Position numbers and translations under genes: made by a program | Source: Actinomadura_E scrupuli | GTDB taxonomy: Bacteria > Actinomycetota > Actinomycetes > Streptosporangiales > Streptosporangiaceae | DNA: 64,000 nt | Reading direction: 5' to 3' | Assembly (NCBI RefSeq): GCF_050971785.1 | Contig: NZ_JBPCCU010000007.1 | Coordinates: forward strand, 124,001 to 188,000 | The notes under the pieces: model-generated | What the model was told of the DNA's origin: nothing | Database searches by the model: none | The model's input: only the letters and a program-made list of their open reading frames with translations | Shown: one piece after another, positions 1-12,129 of the stretch | Numbering within the stretch: the first letter of the stretch is position 1 | How the letters are laid out: every line of letters starts with the position of its first letter

Positions 1-293
1 GGGTAGAGCCGCCTGCCTCCCGACTCGACCCGTACACCGCGTGTGGCCTTGGCCTCCGGCCCGATGGCCCCGGCTGGCAGCGCGCAGGCCGTGGCGTTCC
101 GCACCGTCAGGTAGAGGTACTCCCGGCCGGGGTCGCCGTCGCCGGGCGACAGGCCCACGCCCGCGTAGGCGTGCACCTCGGGATCGTCCGCCGCCCCCGC
201 CACCGCGCCCGCCGCCGGAGGAGCGGCCAGCCAGCAGACCACCAGCATCGGCACCAGCGCCCACCGGCGCCGCCCTGCCCGGGGTCGTCCCAT
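1..293 (-). CDS. secreted protein, N-terminal part only
   Basis: Reading the minus strand from the ATG at 293 gives a basic n-region (GRPRAGRRRW), a hydrophobic core (LVPMLVVCWLAAPPAAG) and a likely signal-peptidase region near AVAGA. The start of an extracytoplasmic domain follows (YLYLTVRNATACALP). The gene runs off the window at base 1, so length, remaining domains and function cannot be judged. An in-frame ATG at 317 with a G-rich stretch before it would add eight residues. It lies on the same strand as metK but beyond a strong hairpin, so it is probably a separate transcript. I do not recognise the family. Confidence 0.6.
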   Translation of the reverse strand, partial: MGRPRAGRRRWALVPMLVVCWLAAPPAAGAVAGAADDPEVHAYAGVGLSPGDGDPGREYLYLTVRNATACALPAGAIGPEAKATRGVRVESGGRRLY

Positions 294-474
294 CCGAGTC
301 GATGTCCGCACGGGCATCGGCCCCCATTCGCCACGCACGCCGGCGGTCAGGAACACACGGTGTTCACGGCTCCCGCGTTCGCAGTGATCGCGGGACGCGG
401 CCCGTACGACATCCCACCTCTCCGTACAGCAGGAAATTGTGGCATATCACACTTTTCGCCGGGCCCCGGCATGC

Positions 475-510
475 CGAGGGCCCGGACGACAACGGTCGTC
501 CGGGCCCTCG
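475..510. terminator. strong hairpin ending the metK operon
   Basis: A perfect 16-bp inverted repeat (arms 475-490 and 495-510, loop AACG) lies about 40 bases past the metK stop. It has no clear U-run, as is common for terminators in high-GC actinomycetes. It separates metK from the secreted-protein gene at the window edge. Confidence 0.8.
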
Positions 511-551
511 AAACCACCCGCTCGGAGCGCCGGATCAGGCGGCGCCGCAGC

Positions 552-1739
552 TCACAGACCGGCGGCGGCCTTGAGCGCGTCGGCGCGGTCGGTGGACTCC
601 CAGGAGAAGCCCTCACGGCCGAAGTGACCGTAGGCGGCGGTCTCGGAGTAGATGGGGCGGAGCAGGTCCAGGTCACGGATGATCGCGGCCGGGCGGAGGT
701 CGAAGACCGTCAGCACGGCGTCCTGGATCTTGTCGACGGCGATCTTCTCGGTGCCGAAGGTCTCCACGAAGACGCCGACCGGGTGCGCCTTGCCGATCGC
801 GTAGGCGACCTGGACCTCGGCACGGTCGGCCAGGCCGGCCGCGACGATGTTCTTGGCGACCCAGCGCATCGCGTACGCGGCGGAGCGGTCCACCTTGGAC
901 GGGTCCTTGCCGGAGAAGGCGCCGCCGCCGTGCCGGGCCATGCCGCCGTAGGTGTCGACGATGATCTTGCGTCCGGTGAGGCCGGCGTCGCCCATCGGGC
1001 CGCCGATCTCGAACCGCCCGGTCGGGTTGACCAGCAGCCGGTAGCCGTCGGTGTCGATGTCGAGCTCGGCGACGATCGGGTCGACGACGTGCTCCTTGAT
1101 GTCCGGGGTCAGCAGCTCCTTGAGGTCGATGTCGGGAGCGTGCTGGGTGGACACGACCACGGTGTCGAGCCGGACCGGGCGGTCGCCGTCGTACTCGATG
1201 GTGACCTGCGTCTTGCCGTCCGGCCGCAGGTAGGCCACGGTGCCGTCCTTGCGGACGGCGGTGAGCCGGGCCGACAGCCGGTGCGCCAGCGTGATCGGCA
1301 GCGGCATCAGCTCGGGCGTGTCGCGGCAGGCGTAGCCGAACATCAGCCCCTGGTCGCCGGCGCCCTGGCGGTCGAGGTCGTCCTCGCCCTCGCCCTCACG
1401 GGTCTCGTAGGCGTCGTCCACGCCCTGCGCGATGTCGGGCGACTGCGCGCCGATGGAGACCGACACGCCGCAGGAGTGACCGTCGAAGCCCTTGGCGGAG
1501 GAGTCGTAGCCGATCTCCAGGATCTTCTCGCGGATCACGCCGGGGATGTCGACGTAGGTCTCGGTGGTCACCTCGCCGGCGACGTGCACCTGACCGGTGG
1601 TGATCATGGTCTCAACGGCGACCCGGCTCTTGGCGTCGTCCTTGAGCATCGCGTCGAGGATCGCGTCACTGATCTGGTCCGCAATCTTGTCCGGGTGTCC
1701 TTCGGTGACGGACTCGGAGGTGAACAGGCGACGAGACAC
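552..1739 (-). CDS. metK: S-adenosylmethionine synthetase
   Basis: Makes S-adenosylmethionine from methionine and ATP in the cytoplasm. The 395-residue protein has the full family length. The GHPDK motif lies at residues 14-18, the GAGDQGLMFGYA signature near 126-137 and the Gly-rich GGGAFSGKDPSKVDRS loop near 272-287. It starts with GTG behind AAGGAG. It is the last gene of the long minus-strand string, 72 bases after coaBC, with the 475-510 hairpin after it. I saw no SAM riboswitch in the gap before it. Confidence 0.98.
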   Translation of the reverse strand: MSRRLFTSESVTEGHPDKIADQISDAILDAMLKDDAKSRVAVETMITTGQVHVAGEVTTETYVDIPGVIREKILEIGYDSSAKGFDGHSCGVSVSIGAQSPDIAQGVDDAYETREGEGEDDLDRQGAGDQGLMFGYACRDTPELMPLPITLAHRLSARLTAVRKDGTVAYLRPDGKTQVTIEYDGDRPVRLDTVVVSTQHAPDIDLKELLTPDIKEHVVDPIVAELDIDTDGYRLLVNPTGRFEIGGPMGDAGLTGRKIIVDTYGGMARHGGGAFSGKDPSKVDRSAAYAMRWVAKNIVAAGLADRAEVQVAYAIGKAHPVGVFVETFGTEKIAVDKIQDAVLTVFDLRPAAIIRDLDLLRPIYSETAAYGHFGREGFSWESTDRADALKAAAGL

Positions 1740-1811
1740 GTACGGAACTCCTTGCAGCGGCTGCTGACTGGTAGCAGATGGGGATGGTCGTAGATCCGGC
1801 TCGCCGGAAGT

Positions 1812-3062
1812 CTAGCGGGATCCGCCCTTGTCGCACGACGGCAAGAATCTGTCCAGGCGGTCGGCGACCAGGTCCCAGACCACCTCGGCGAGCGCCTCCT
1901 TGGGGCCGCGCGGCACCGCCACCGAGGAGCCGTCGGCACCGAGCACCACGGCCTCGTTGTCGGGCGCGCCGAAGGTGAGGTTCTCCCCCACCCGGTTGAC
2001 CACCAGCAGGTCACAGCCCTTGCGGGCGAGTTTCTCCCGGCCGTGCCGGTCCACGTCGTCGGTCTCGGCCGCGAAGCCCACGACGACCTGCGCGGCCCCG
2101 GCCGGGCGCCGCCGCACCAGCTCGGCGAGGATGTCGGGATTCTTGGCCAGCCGGATCGGCGCCGGCTCGTCCGAGGGCGTCTTCTTGATCTTCGAGTCCT
2201 GGTAGTCCGCGGGCCGGAAGTCGGCCACCGCGGCGGCCATCACGACCGCGTCGCACTCCTGCGCCGCCGCCAGGACGGCCGTGCGCATCTCCTCGGCCGA
2301 TCCCACCCGCACGAGCCGTACGCCCGCCGGATCGGGCAGCGCGACGTTCGCGGCCACCAGCGTCACCTCGGCGCCCCGGGCGGCCGCGACGTTGGCCAGC
2401 GCGTAGCCCTGCAGCCCGGAGGACCGGTTGCCGATGAAGCGCACGGGGTCGAGGGGCTCGCGGGTGCCGCCCGCCGAGACGGTCACCCGCCGGCCGGCGA
2501 GGTCCTGGGCGAGACCGCCGCGGGCCAGCACCCGCCGGGCGACCTCGAACAGCGCGGCGGGCTCGGGCAGCCGGCCGGGGCCGGTGTCGGCGCCGGTGAG
2601 GCGTCCCGAGGCGGGCTCCACGACGATGGCCCCGCGGGAGCGCAGGGTGGCGACGTTGGCCCGGGTGGCCGGGTGCTCCCACATCTCGGTGTGCATCGCG
2701 GGGGCGAAGACCACCGGGCAGCGCGCGGTGAGCAGCGTGTTGGTCAGCAGGTCGTCGGCGAGCCCGTGCGCCGCCCTGGCCAGCAGGTCGGCGGTGGCGG
2801 GTGCGACGAAGACCAGGTCGGCCTGCTGCCCGAGCCGTACGTGCGGGACCTGCGAGACGCCGTCCCACACCTCGGTGGAGACCGGGTGCCCCGACAGCGC
2901 CGCCCACGTCGGCTCACCGACGAACCTCAGCGCGTCACGGGTGGGGACCACCCGCACGTCGTGTCCTGACTCGGTGAGCCGCCGCAGGAGCTCGCAGACC
3001 TTGTACGCGGCGATGCCCGCGCCCACCCCCAGGACGACCTGGGGGCGCCGCCCCTCCGACAA
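1812..3062 (-). CDS. coaBC: bifunctional phosphopantothenoylcysteine decarboxylase / phosphopantothenate-cysteine ligase
   Basis: Carries out two steps of coenzyme A synthesis: joining cysteine to 4'-phosphopantothenate (CoaB) and decarboxylating the product (CoaC). The N-terminal flavoprotein half shows GAGIAAYK near residue 12, APATADLLARAAHGLADDLL and the PAMHTEMW substrate loop. The C-terminal CoaB half starts near residue 190 (VTVSAGGTREPLDPVRFIGN). The start is TTG at 3062, seven bases after the rpoZ stop and without a strong ribosome binding site, so it is probably translated by coupling to rpoZ. Confidence 0.96.
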   Translation of the reverse strand: MSEGRRPQVVLGVGAGIAAYKVCELLRRLTESGHDVRVVPTRDALRFVGEPTWAALSGHPVSTEVWDGVSQVPHVRLGQQADLVFVAPATADLLARAAHGLADDLLTNTLLTARCPVVFAPAMHTEMWEHPATRANVATLRSRGAIVVEPASGRLTGADTGPGRLPEPAALFEVARRVLARGGLAQDLAGRRVTVSAGGTREPLDPVRFIGNRSSGLQGYALANVAAARGAEVTLVAANVALPDPAGVRLVRVGSAEEMRTAVLAAAQECDAVVMAAAVADFRPADYQDSKIKKTPSDEPAPIRLAKNPDILAELVRRRPAGAAQVVVGFAAETDDVDRHGREKLARKGCDLLVVNRVGENLTFGAPDNEAVVLGADGSSVAVPRGPKEALAEVVWDLVADRLDRFLPSCDKGGSR

Positions 3063-3069
3063 GGGGGAC

Positions 3070-3324
3070 TCAGCCCTCGGTGGGTTCTACGTGCAACAGC
3101 CCCTCGCGCGTCTCACGCAGCGCGATGGACAGCGGCTTCTCCTGGACCTGCGTCTCGACCAGCGGCCCGACGTACTCCAGAAGGCCCTCGCCCAGCTGGG
3201 CGTAGTAGGCGTTGATCTGCCGCGCCCGCTTGGCGGCGATGCTCACGAGGCTGTACTTGCTGTCGACGACGTCGAGGAGAGCGTCGATCGACGGGTTGGT
3301 GATGCCTTCGGCACTGGCTGCCAC
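3070..3324 (-). CDS. rpoZ: RNA polymerase omega subunit
   Basis: Small subunit that helps beta-prime fold and assemble into RNA polymerase. The 84-residue protein carries the omega core: ITNPSIDALLDVVDSKYSLV, then the AAKRARQIN helix, then EKPLSIALRE. It starts at GTG 3324 behind AAGG. It sits between gmk and coaBC, as in many actinobacteria. Confidence 0.96.
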   Translation of the reverse strand: MAASAEGITNPSIDALLDVVDSKYSLVSIAAKRARQINAYYAQLGEGLLEYVGPLVETQVQEKPLSIALRETREGLLHVEPTEG

Positions 3325-3363
3325 GCCGTATGCCTTCCCTTAGTCCGGATAGAAGAGCCCAGA

Positions 3364-4026
3364 CTACCGCCACATCAGCGCCGTGAGTTCCCGGCAGACG
3401 TCCTGGACGGAGGTATTGACCAGAGTGACGTCGAACTCCTTCTCGGCGGCGAGCTCGACCTTCGCGGCCTGGAGACGGCGTTCGATGACGTCGGGGGGCT
3501 CGGTGCCCCGGCCGATGAGCCGGCGCACGAGCTCGTCCCAGGAGGGCGGGGCGAGGAAGACCAGCCGGGCCTCCGGCATGGCGTGATGCACCTGCCGGGC
3601 GCCCTGCAGGTCGATCTCCAGCAGGGTCGGCACCCCGGCGGCGAGCCGTTCTTCGACCGCGCGCCGCGGTGTGCCGTAGCGGTTGCCCGCGAACTCGGCC
3701 CACTCGAGCAGCTCCCCCTCGGCGACGAGCCGGTCGAAACCGGCGTCGTCGACGAAGAAGTACTGCACGCCATGCACTTCCCCGGGCCGGGGGGCCCGGG
3801 TTGTCACCGAGACCGACAGCCACACCTGGGGGTGGGCCCGCCGGATCTCGGCGACGACCGTGCTCTTGCCGACGCCCGACGGCCCGGAGAGGACCGTCAA
3901 GCGTCGCAGCGGGATGGAGCCGTCATCCGGCATCGGGGGGATACCGGAGCCGGCCGCGACGGGAGTCATACCGTTGCGCCCGCTTGCGGAGAGCTCGTCA
4001 GCGGTTCCCACCGCCGCCGAACTCAC
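3364..4026 (-). CDS. gmk: guanylate kinase
   Basis: Phosphorylates GMP to GDP with ATP. The P-loop GPSGVGKS is near residues 48-55, followed by the GMP-binding stretch VTTRAPRPGEVHGVQYFF. The longest start (GTG 4026) overlaps mihF by 29 bases and has GGAG only two bases before it. ATG 3969 (MTPVAAGSG) is a fair alternative that would avoid the overlap. The catalytic domain is complete either way. The gene follows mihF, a conserved actinobacterial pair. Confidence 0.95.
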   Translation of the reverse strand: MSSAAVGTADELSASGRNGMTPVAAGSGIPPMPDDGSIPLRRLTVLSGPSGVGKSTVVAEIRRAHPQVWLSVSVTTRAPRPGEVHGVQYFFVDDAGFDRLVAEGELLEWAEFAGNRYGTPRRAVEERLAAGVPTLLEIDLQGARQVHHAMPEARLVFLAPPSWDELVRRLIGRGTEPPDVIERRLQAAKVELAAEKEFDVTLVNTSVQDVCRELTALMWR

Positions 4027-4324
4027 GCTCCAGGGCCGCGCGCTGGTTGGCGCCCAGCCCGCGTACGCGGCGCGACTCGGCGATGCCGAGCCGCTCGATG
4101 ATCTGCTTGGCGCGCACCTTGCCCACGCCAGGCAGTGATTCCAGCAGGGCCGTCACCTTCATCTTGCCGACGACATCATCGGTCTGGCCCTCTTTGAGGA
4201 CCTCAGCCAGGGTGGTGCCGCCATGCTTCAGCCGGTTCTTGACCTCGGCCCGCTCCTTGCGGGCCTTGGCAGCCTTTTCAAGGGCTGCGGCGCGCTGTTC
4301 GGGGGTTAGGGGCGGAAGAGCCAC
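3998..4324 (-). CDS. mihF: integration host factor, actinobacterial type
   Basis: Nucleoid-associated DNA-binding protein of the mIHF/sIHF family, unrelated to the E. coli HU-like IHF. The 108-residue protein has a basic N-terminal helix (EKAAKARKERAEVKNRLKHG) and a helix-hairpin-helix-like segment (LLESLPGVGKVRAKQIIERL) ending in an Arg-rich stretch. GTG start at 4324 with GAGGTGA seven bases upstream. It opens the mihF-gmk-rpoZ-coaBC-metK block. The gap to pyrF suggests it has its own promoter. Confidence 0.95.
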   Translation of the reverse strand: MALPPLTPEQRAAALEKAAKARKERAEVKNRLKHGGTTLAEVLKEGQTDDVVGKMKVTALLESLPGVGKVRAKQIIERLGIAESRRVRGLGANQRAALEREFGGGGNR

Positions 4325-4797
4325 GCCGGGTCACCTCGTGTTTCCACTCGACGGAGTCGGACGGGTTGGGAAACTAGCGAGTTCAGACCCCATAAAGCAA
4401 CGTGAACCCCCGTTTAGCCCGGTACAAAATCACGAATGTCTCTCTTCGTGCTGTCCTGAATACGCATTGTACCCAAAGTAAGCCCTCCAGCGCGCTGAAA
4501 CCAGGTCGGCCGAGACTTTCCCCTGACCGCGTTTTCGCGCCCCGAACGGCCCCTCGCAAGGCTTCCTGCCCGCCTCCCGACAGAGCCCGGCCGGAGCCCG
4601 TCAGGGAGGCGTCAGAGCCCCCTGACAGAACCCTGACAAATGCCTGAAAACCACCCCGGGGGTTCCCGAAGGAGGGTCTGAAACCACCCGAACGGCCCAT
4701 GGGGAGGGGACAGAAAACCATCACGCCGGGTTCGCACGCGGCTCGGAAAACCACCCGCCGGGTTCATCCGGGCCACCCATGATCATGCTGCGGAGCG
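4325..4797. other. intergenic region between pyrF and mihF with four short direct repeats
   Basis: No convincing gene in these 470 bases. Four diverged copies of a motif near GAAAACCACCCGCCGGGTTC start at about 4645, 4679, 4711 and 4745. The first is followed by CCGGGGGTTCCC, and the last two keep CCGGGTTC. On the minus strand, TACAAT at 4471-4466 could be a -10 box for mihF, but no good -35 accompanies it. A long minus frame (4383-4754) has no codon bias or homology that I recognise. Confidence 0.5.
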
Positions 4798-5498
<701 letters not shown>

Positions 5499-5502
<4 letters not shown>

Positions 5503-6530
5503 GGCAGCTTCTCCTTCTGGGCGCGGGTCGCGTCGGGACCGGCCGCGGGCGCCTGCCGCTGCCGGACTTGCCGCGGGACCAGTCCCGGCGGCCGGTGGGC
5601 CAGTCCGACGGCCTCGGCCGACCGGGCGATACCGCGCTCGGCGAGGGCGTCCTCGAGCTCGCGCACGATCCGCGGGCCCGCCGAGGGGTCGTGCAGCACC
5701 GTCGTGCCGACCGAGACGGCCGAGGCCCCCGCCAGCAGGAACTCCAATGCGTCCAGCCCGGTCGCCACTCCGCCGCCGCCGATGATCGGCGTGTCGGGCA
5801 GCGCGGCGTGCACCTGGTAGACGCAGCGGATCGCCACGGGGCGGATCGCCGGGCCGGACAGGCCGCCCGACACCCCCGACAGCGCGGGCTTGAGGGTCCG
5901 GGTGTCGATCGCCATGCCGACCATCGTGTTGATCAGCGAGAGCCCGTCAGCACCGGCGTCCGCGCAGGCCAGCGCGATCGTCACGATGTCGGCGACGTCG
6001 GGCGACAGCTTGGCGAAGACCGGTACGTCGCGCCGGGTGTTGGCCCGTACGGCCCGTACGACCTCGGCGGACGCGGCGGGGTGACCGCCGAACATCAGCC
6101 CGCGGTCCTCGGCGTTCGGGCACGCGATGTTGACCTCCACGGCCGTGATCGCCTCTCCGCCCGGGGCGTCGTGCGCGTCGTAGAGCCTGCGCGCCACCTC
6201 GGCGTACTCCGCGATGCTGTTGCCGCCGACCGAGACCACCACGCGAGCGCCCTGCTCGGCCAGCCACGGCAGGTCGCGGGCCACGAACGCGTCCACTCCG
6301 GGGCCGGGCAGGCCGCCCGCGCTGAGCAGGCCGCTGGGCGTCTCGGCGATCCGCGGGGTGGGCCGCCCCGGCCTGGGCTGGGCCATCACCGACGGCGTGC
6401 CGAAGGCGCCGAGCCGGCTCAGATCGGTGTACACCGCCAGCTCGCGGCCGGTGCCCCCGCAGCCCGACGCCGTGATCACCGGGTTGGGCAGGTGGGCCTT
6501 GCCGAGCCGGGTGGCCATGTCCGCGCTCAC
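5499..6530 (-). CDS. pyrD: dihydroorotate dehydrogenase, class 1B catalytic subunit
   Basis: Oxidises dihydroorotate to orotate with FMN and passes electrons to PyrK. The active-site loop NIACPNAEDRG carries the catalytic Cys of class 1 enzymes, and GGGGVATG binds the FMN phosphate. I chose GTG 6530 because it overlaps the pyrK stop (GTGA) and has GGAGG seven bases upstream. The ATG at 6518 is an alternative. The last 45 residues (after LAERGIARS) form a charged tail beyond the usual barrel. Confidence 0.95.
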
Positions 6531-7411
6531 CGGGCGCCCTCCGTGACGTGCGGGACGCGCGGGCCGCCGAGCACGTCCAGCGGGATGGTGCCGAGGTCGC
6601 CCCAGCGGACCCGCTCGCCGCGCAGCACCGGGCCGTCCGCGCAGGCGCGCAGCATCCGCGTCACGCCGTCGTCGCCGATGACCGGCAGCACGCAGTTCAG
6701 GCACATCCCCGTGCCGCAGGCCCCGGTCTCCTGCAGGAACTCCTCCAGGCAGACCTGGGCGGGCAGCCCGTACTCGGTGGAGACGGCGCTGACCGCCCGC
6801 AGCATCGAGGTCGGCCCGCAGGCGTAGACCACGTCGGCCCGGGTCTCCTCGACGACCTGGGCCAGCACGTCGCCCACCGAGCCCTGGACGCCGGACGAGC
6901 CGTCGCCGGTGGCGACCGTCGCCGAGTCGCCGATCCGGCGCGCCGAGCGGGCACCGAAGACATGGGCTGTGTCGGGGCCGCCGAGCACGAAGTGCACCTG
7001 GCAGCCCCGCCTGCGCAGCGCGTCGGCCAGCGAGAACAGCGCCGCCCCGCCGGGGCCGGCGCCGGCCAGCACGCAGCTGACCGGATCGCGCGGCTGAGGG
7101 AAGGGCCGGCCCAGCGGGCCGAGCAGGTCCACGGTGTCGCGCGCCCGGCGCCGGGTCAGCCACGCCGTGCCCGGATCCCGGTCGGCGAAGACGAACTCCA
7201 CCGTGCCGCCGTAGTCGGACTTGACCTCGTAGACCACGAAGCACCGGCGGGCCAGCCGGTTGGTGTGCTCGCCGCCGACGGCCAGCGCCACGAACTGACC
7301 GGGCCGGAAGCGCTCCGCGACCGCCGGGGCCACCAGCGTCATCGCGTGGTACGCGCCGACCTGCCGGACCGTCAGCACGGTCCCCGACGCCTGCACCGGC
7401 GTGTCGCTCAC
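6527..7411 (-). CDS. pyrK: dihydroorotate dehydrogenase electron transfer subunit
   Basis: FAD and [2Fe-2S] subunit that links PyrD to NAD. The N-terminal FAD-binding barrel (RPGQFVALAV) is followed by a nucleotide-binding half (LAGAGPGGAALFSLADAL, YACGPTSML). The C-terminal cluster loop is ACGTGMCLNCVLPV with a fourth Cys at LRACADG. GTG start at 7411 behind GGGAGG, overlapping the stop of a small upstream frame by GTGA. Together with pyrD it makes the heteromeric class 1B enzyme. Confidence 0.93.
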   Translation of the reverse strand: MSDTPVQASGTVLTVRQVGAYHAMTLVAPAVAERFRPGQFVALAVGGEHTNRLARRCFVVYEVKSDYGGTVEFVFADRDPGTAWLTRRRARDTVDLLGPLGRPFPQPRDPVSCVLAGAGPGGAALFSLADALRRRGCQVHFVLGGPDTAHVFGARSARRIGDSATVATGDGSSGVQGSVGDVLAQVVEETRADVVYACGPTSMLRAVSAVSTEYGLPAQVCLEEFLQETGACGTGMCLNCVLPVIGDDGVTRMLRACADGPVLRGERVRWGDLGTIPLDVLGGPRVPHVTEGAR

Positions 7412-7500
7412 AGTGCCTCCCGGGTGCCGGGGGGCTCGCTCGTTCCTCGCTCCGCGCGCTCCTCAGTCCAGACGGCGCCGCGCCCCGCCAGCTCGCTCAC
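7408..7500 (-). CDS. small frame 2 of the pyr-operon family (30 aa)
   Basis: Starts at GTG 7500, which overlaps the stop of the preceding small frame by GTGA, and ends at a TGA that overlaps the pyrK start by GTGA. The peptide begins VSELAGRGAVWTEERAERG and then TSEPPGTREAL. The first 22 residues equal those of the neighbouring frame, because 67 bases are repeated exactly. Whether the peptide is made for its own sake or only keeps ribosomes moving between carB and pyrK is unknown. It could also be a coding-compatible intergenic repeat. Confidence 0.45.
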   Translation of the reverse strand: MSELAGRGAVWTEERAERGTSEPPGTREAL

Positions 7501-7622
7501 AGCGCCCCCCGCGAGCCGACGCGGCGCCCGAAGGCACCGCCCTCCCTCGTCGCGTGCTCGCTCGTTCCTCGCTCCGCGCGCTCCTCAGTCCAGACGGCGC
7601 CGCGCCCCGCCAGCTCGCTCAC
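7434..7622. repeat. exact 67-bp direct repeat (two copies), diverged third copy at about 14371-14450
   Basis: Bases 7434-7500 and 7556-7622 are identical, with starts 122 bases apart. The core CTCGCTCGTTCCTCGCT also occurs in the pyrR/pyrB gap, where flanking sequence such as CCTTCCCTCGTCACGTG is similar to CCTCCCTCGTCGCGTG here. All copies are read by the small frames described at these places. Confidence 0.9.
7497..7622 (-). CDS. small frame 1 of the pyr-operon family (41 aa)
   Basis: Starts at GTG 7622, 20 bases after the carB stop and with GGAG five bases upstream. The stop overlaps the next small frame (GTGA). The peptide begins VSELAGRGAVWTEERAERG and continues TSEHATREGGAFGRR. A related frame (14347-14466) fills the pyrR/pyrB gap with the shared core WTxERAxRGTSEHxTREGxAF. 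All three copies sit between pyr genes and are joined to their neighbours by start-stop overlaps or short gaps. No known family recognised. Confidence 0.5.
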   Translation of the reverse strand: MSELAGRGAVWTEERAERGTSEHATREGGAFGRRVGSRGAL

Positions 7623-7642
7623 CCTGTCTCCGCTTCTGTGCG

Positions 7643-11013
<3,371 letters not shown>

Positions 11014-11014
<1 letters not shown>

Positions 11015-12129
11015 TACGGAGCACCTTCCATCAGCGCGCAGAACTGGTCGAACAGGGCGGTGGCGTCGTGCGGGCCGGCGGCGGCCTCCGGGTGGTACTG
11101 GACGCTGAACGCCGGCCGGTCCAGCAGCCGCAGCCCTTCGACGCAGCCGTCGTTGAGGTTGACGTGGCTGACCTCGGCCCCGCCGTACGGGGTCTCGAAC
11201 GGCCCGTCGGCGGGCGCGTCGACCGCGAAGCCGTGGTTGTGGGCCGAGACGTCGACCTTGCCGCTCCGCCGGTCGCGGACCGGCTGGTTGATGCCCCGGT
11301 GGCCGAAGGCCAGCTTGTAGGTGCCCAGGCCGAGCGCCCGGCCGAGGATCTGGTTGCCGAAGCAGATGCCGAAGACCGGGGTCCCCGCGTCGAGGACCCC
11401 GCGCATGGACTCGACCGCGTAGTCGGCGGCGGCCGGGTCGCCCGGCCCGTTGCTGAAGAACACCCCGTCCGCGCCCAGGGCCAGGATCTCGGCGGCGGTC
11501 ACCGCCGCGGGCAGCACGTGCACCTCGCAGCCGCGCTCGGCCAGCCGGTACGGCGTCATGGCCTTGATGCCGAGGTCCACCGCGGCCACCGTGAAGCGCT
11601 TGGCGCCGCGGGCCTCGGCCACGTACGGGTGCGGGGTGCTGACCTCGCGGGCCAGGTCCGCGCCCGCCATCGACGGGCTCTGCAGGACGCGGGCCAGCAG
11701 CGCCTGCGGGTCGGTCTCGACGGTGGAGATCCCGGCGCGCATGGCGCCGCGGTCCCGCAGGTGCCGGGTCAGCGCCCGGGTGCCGGGCATGGCGATGCCG
11801 ACGACCCCGTGGGCGCGCAGCTCCTCTTCGAGAGACCGCTTGGCCCGCCAGTTGGAGGCGACCCGGGCCGGCTCGCGCACGACGTAGCCGGCCACCCAGA
11901 TGCGCCGGGACTCGGCGTCCTCGTCGTTGACGCCGGTGTTGCCGATGTGCGGGGCCGTCATCGCGACGATCTGCCGGTGGTACGACGGATCGGTGAGGGT
12001 CTCCTGGTAGCCGGTCATGCCGGTGTTGAAGACCATCTCGCCGAAGGTCTCCCCCTCCGCGCCGTACCCGGCTCCGTGAAAGACCCGTCCGTCTTCGAGC
12101 ACCAGAAGTGCGGGGGGTGCCGAGGTCAT
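11014..12129 (-). CDS. carA: carbamoyl-phosphate synthase small chain
   Basis: Glutamine amidotransferase subunit that releases ammonia for CarB. The N-terminal CPSase domain (LEDGRVFHGAGYGAEGETFG) is followed by a class I glutaminase domain with the nucleophile in FGICFGNQILG and the His/Glu pair in QYHPEA. 371 residues, normal for the family. The ATG at 12129 overlaps the pyrC stop (ATGA) and has GGAAGGAAAG upstream. Confidence 0.97.

Noticed and set aside
1740..1811. SAM riboswitch before metK
   Set aside because: The 72-base gap has none of the conserved SAM riboswitch sequence and is too short for most classes.
4383..4754. Possible 123-residue gene in the pyrF/mihF gap
   Set aside because: No ribosome binding site, unusual composition, and it runs through the direct repeats; more likely noncoding.
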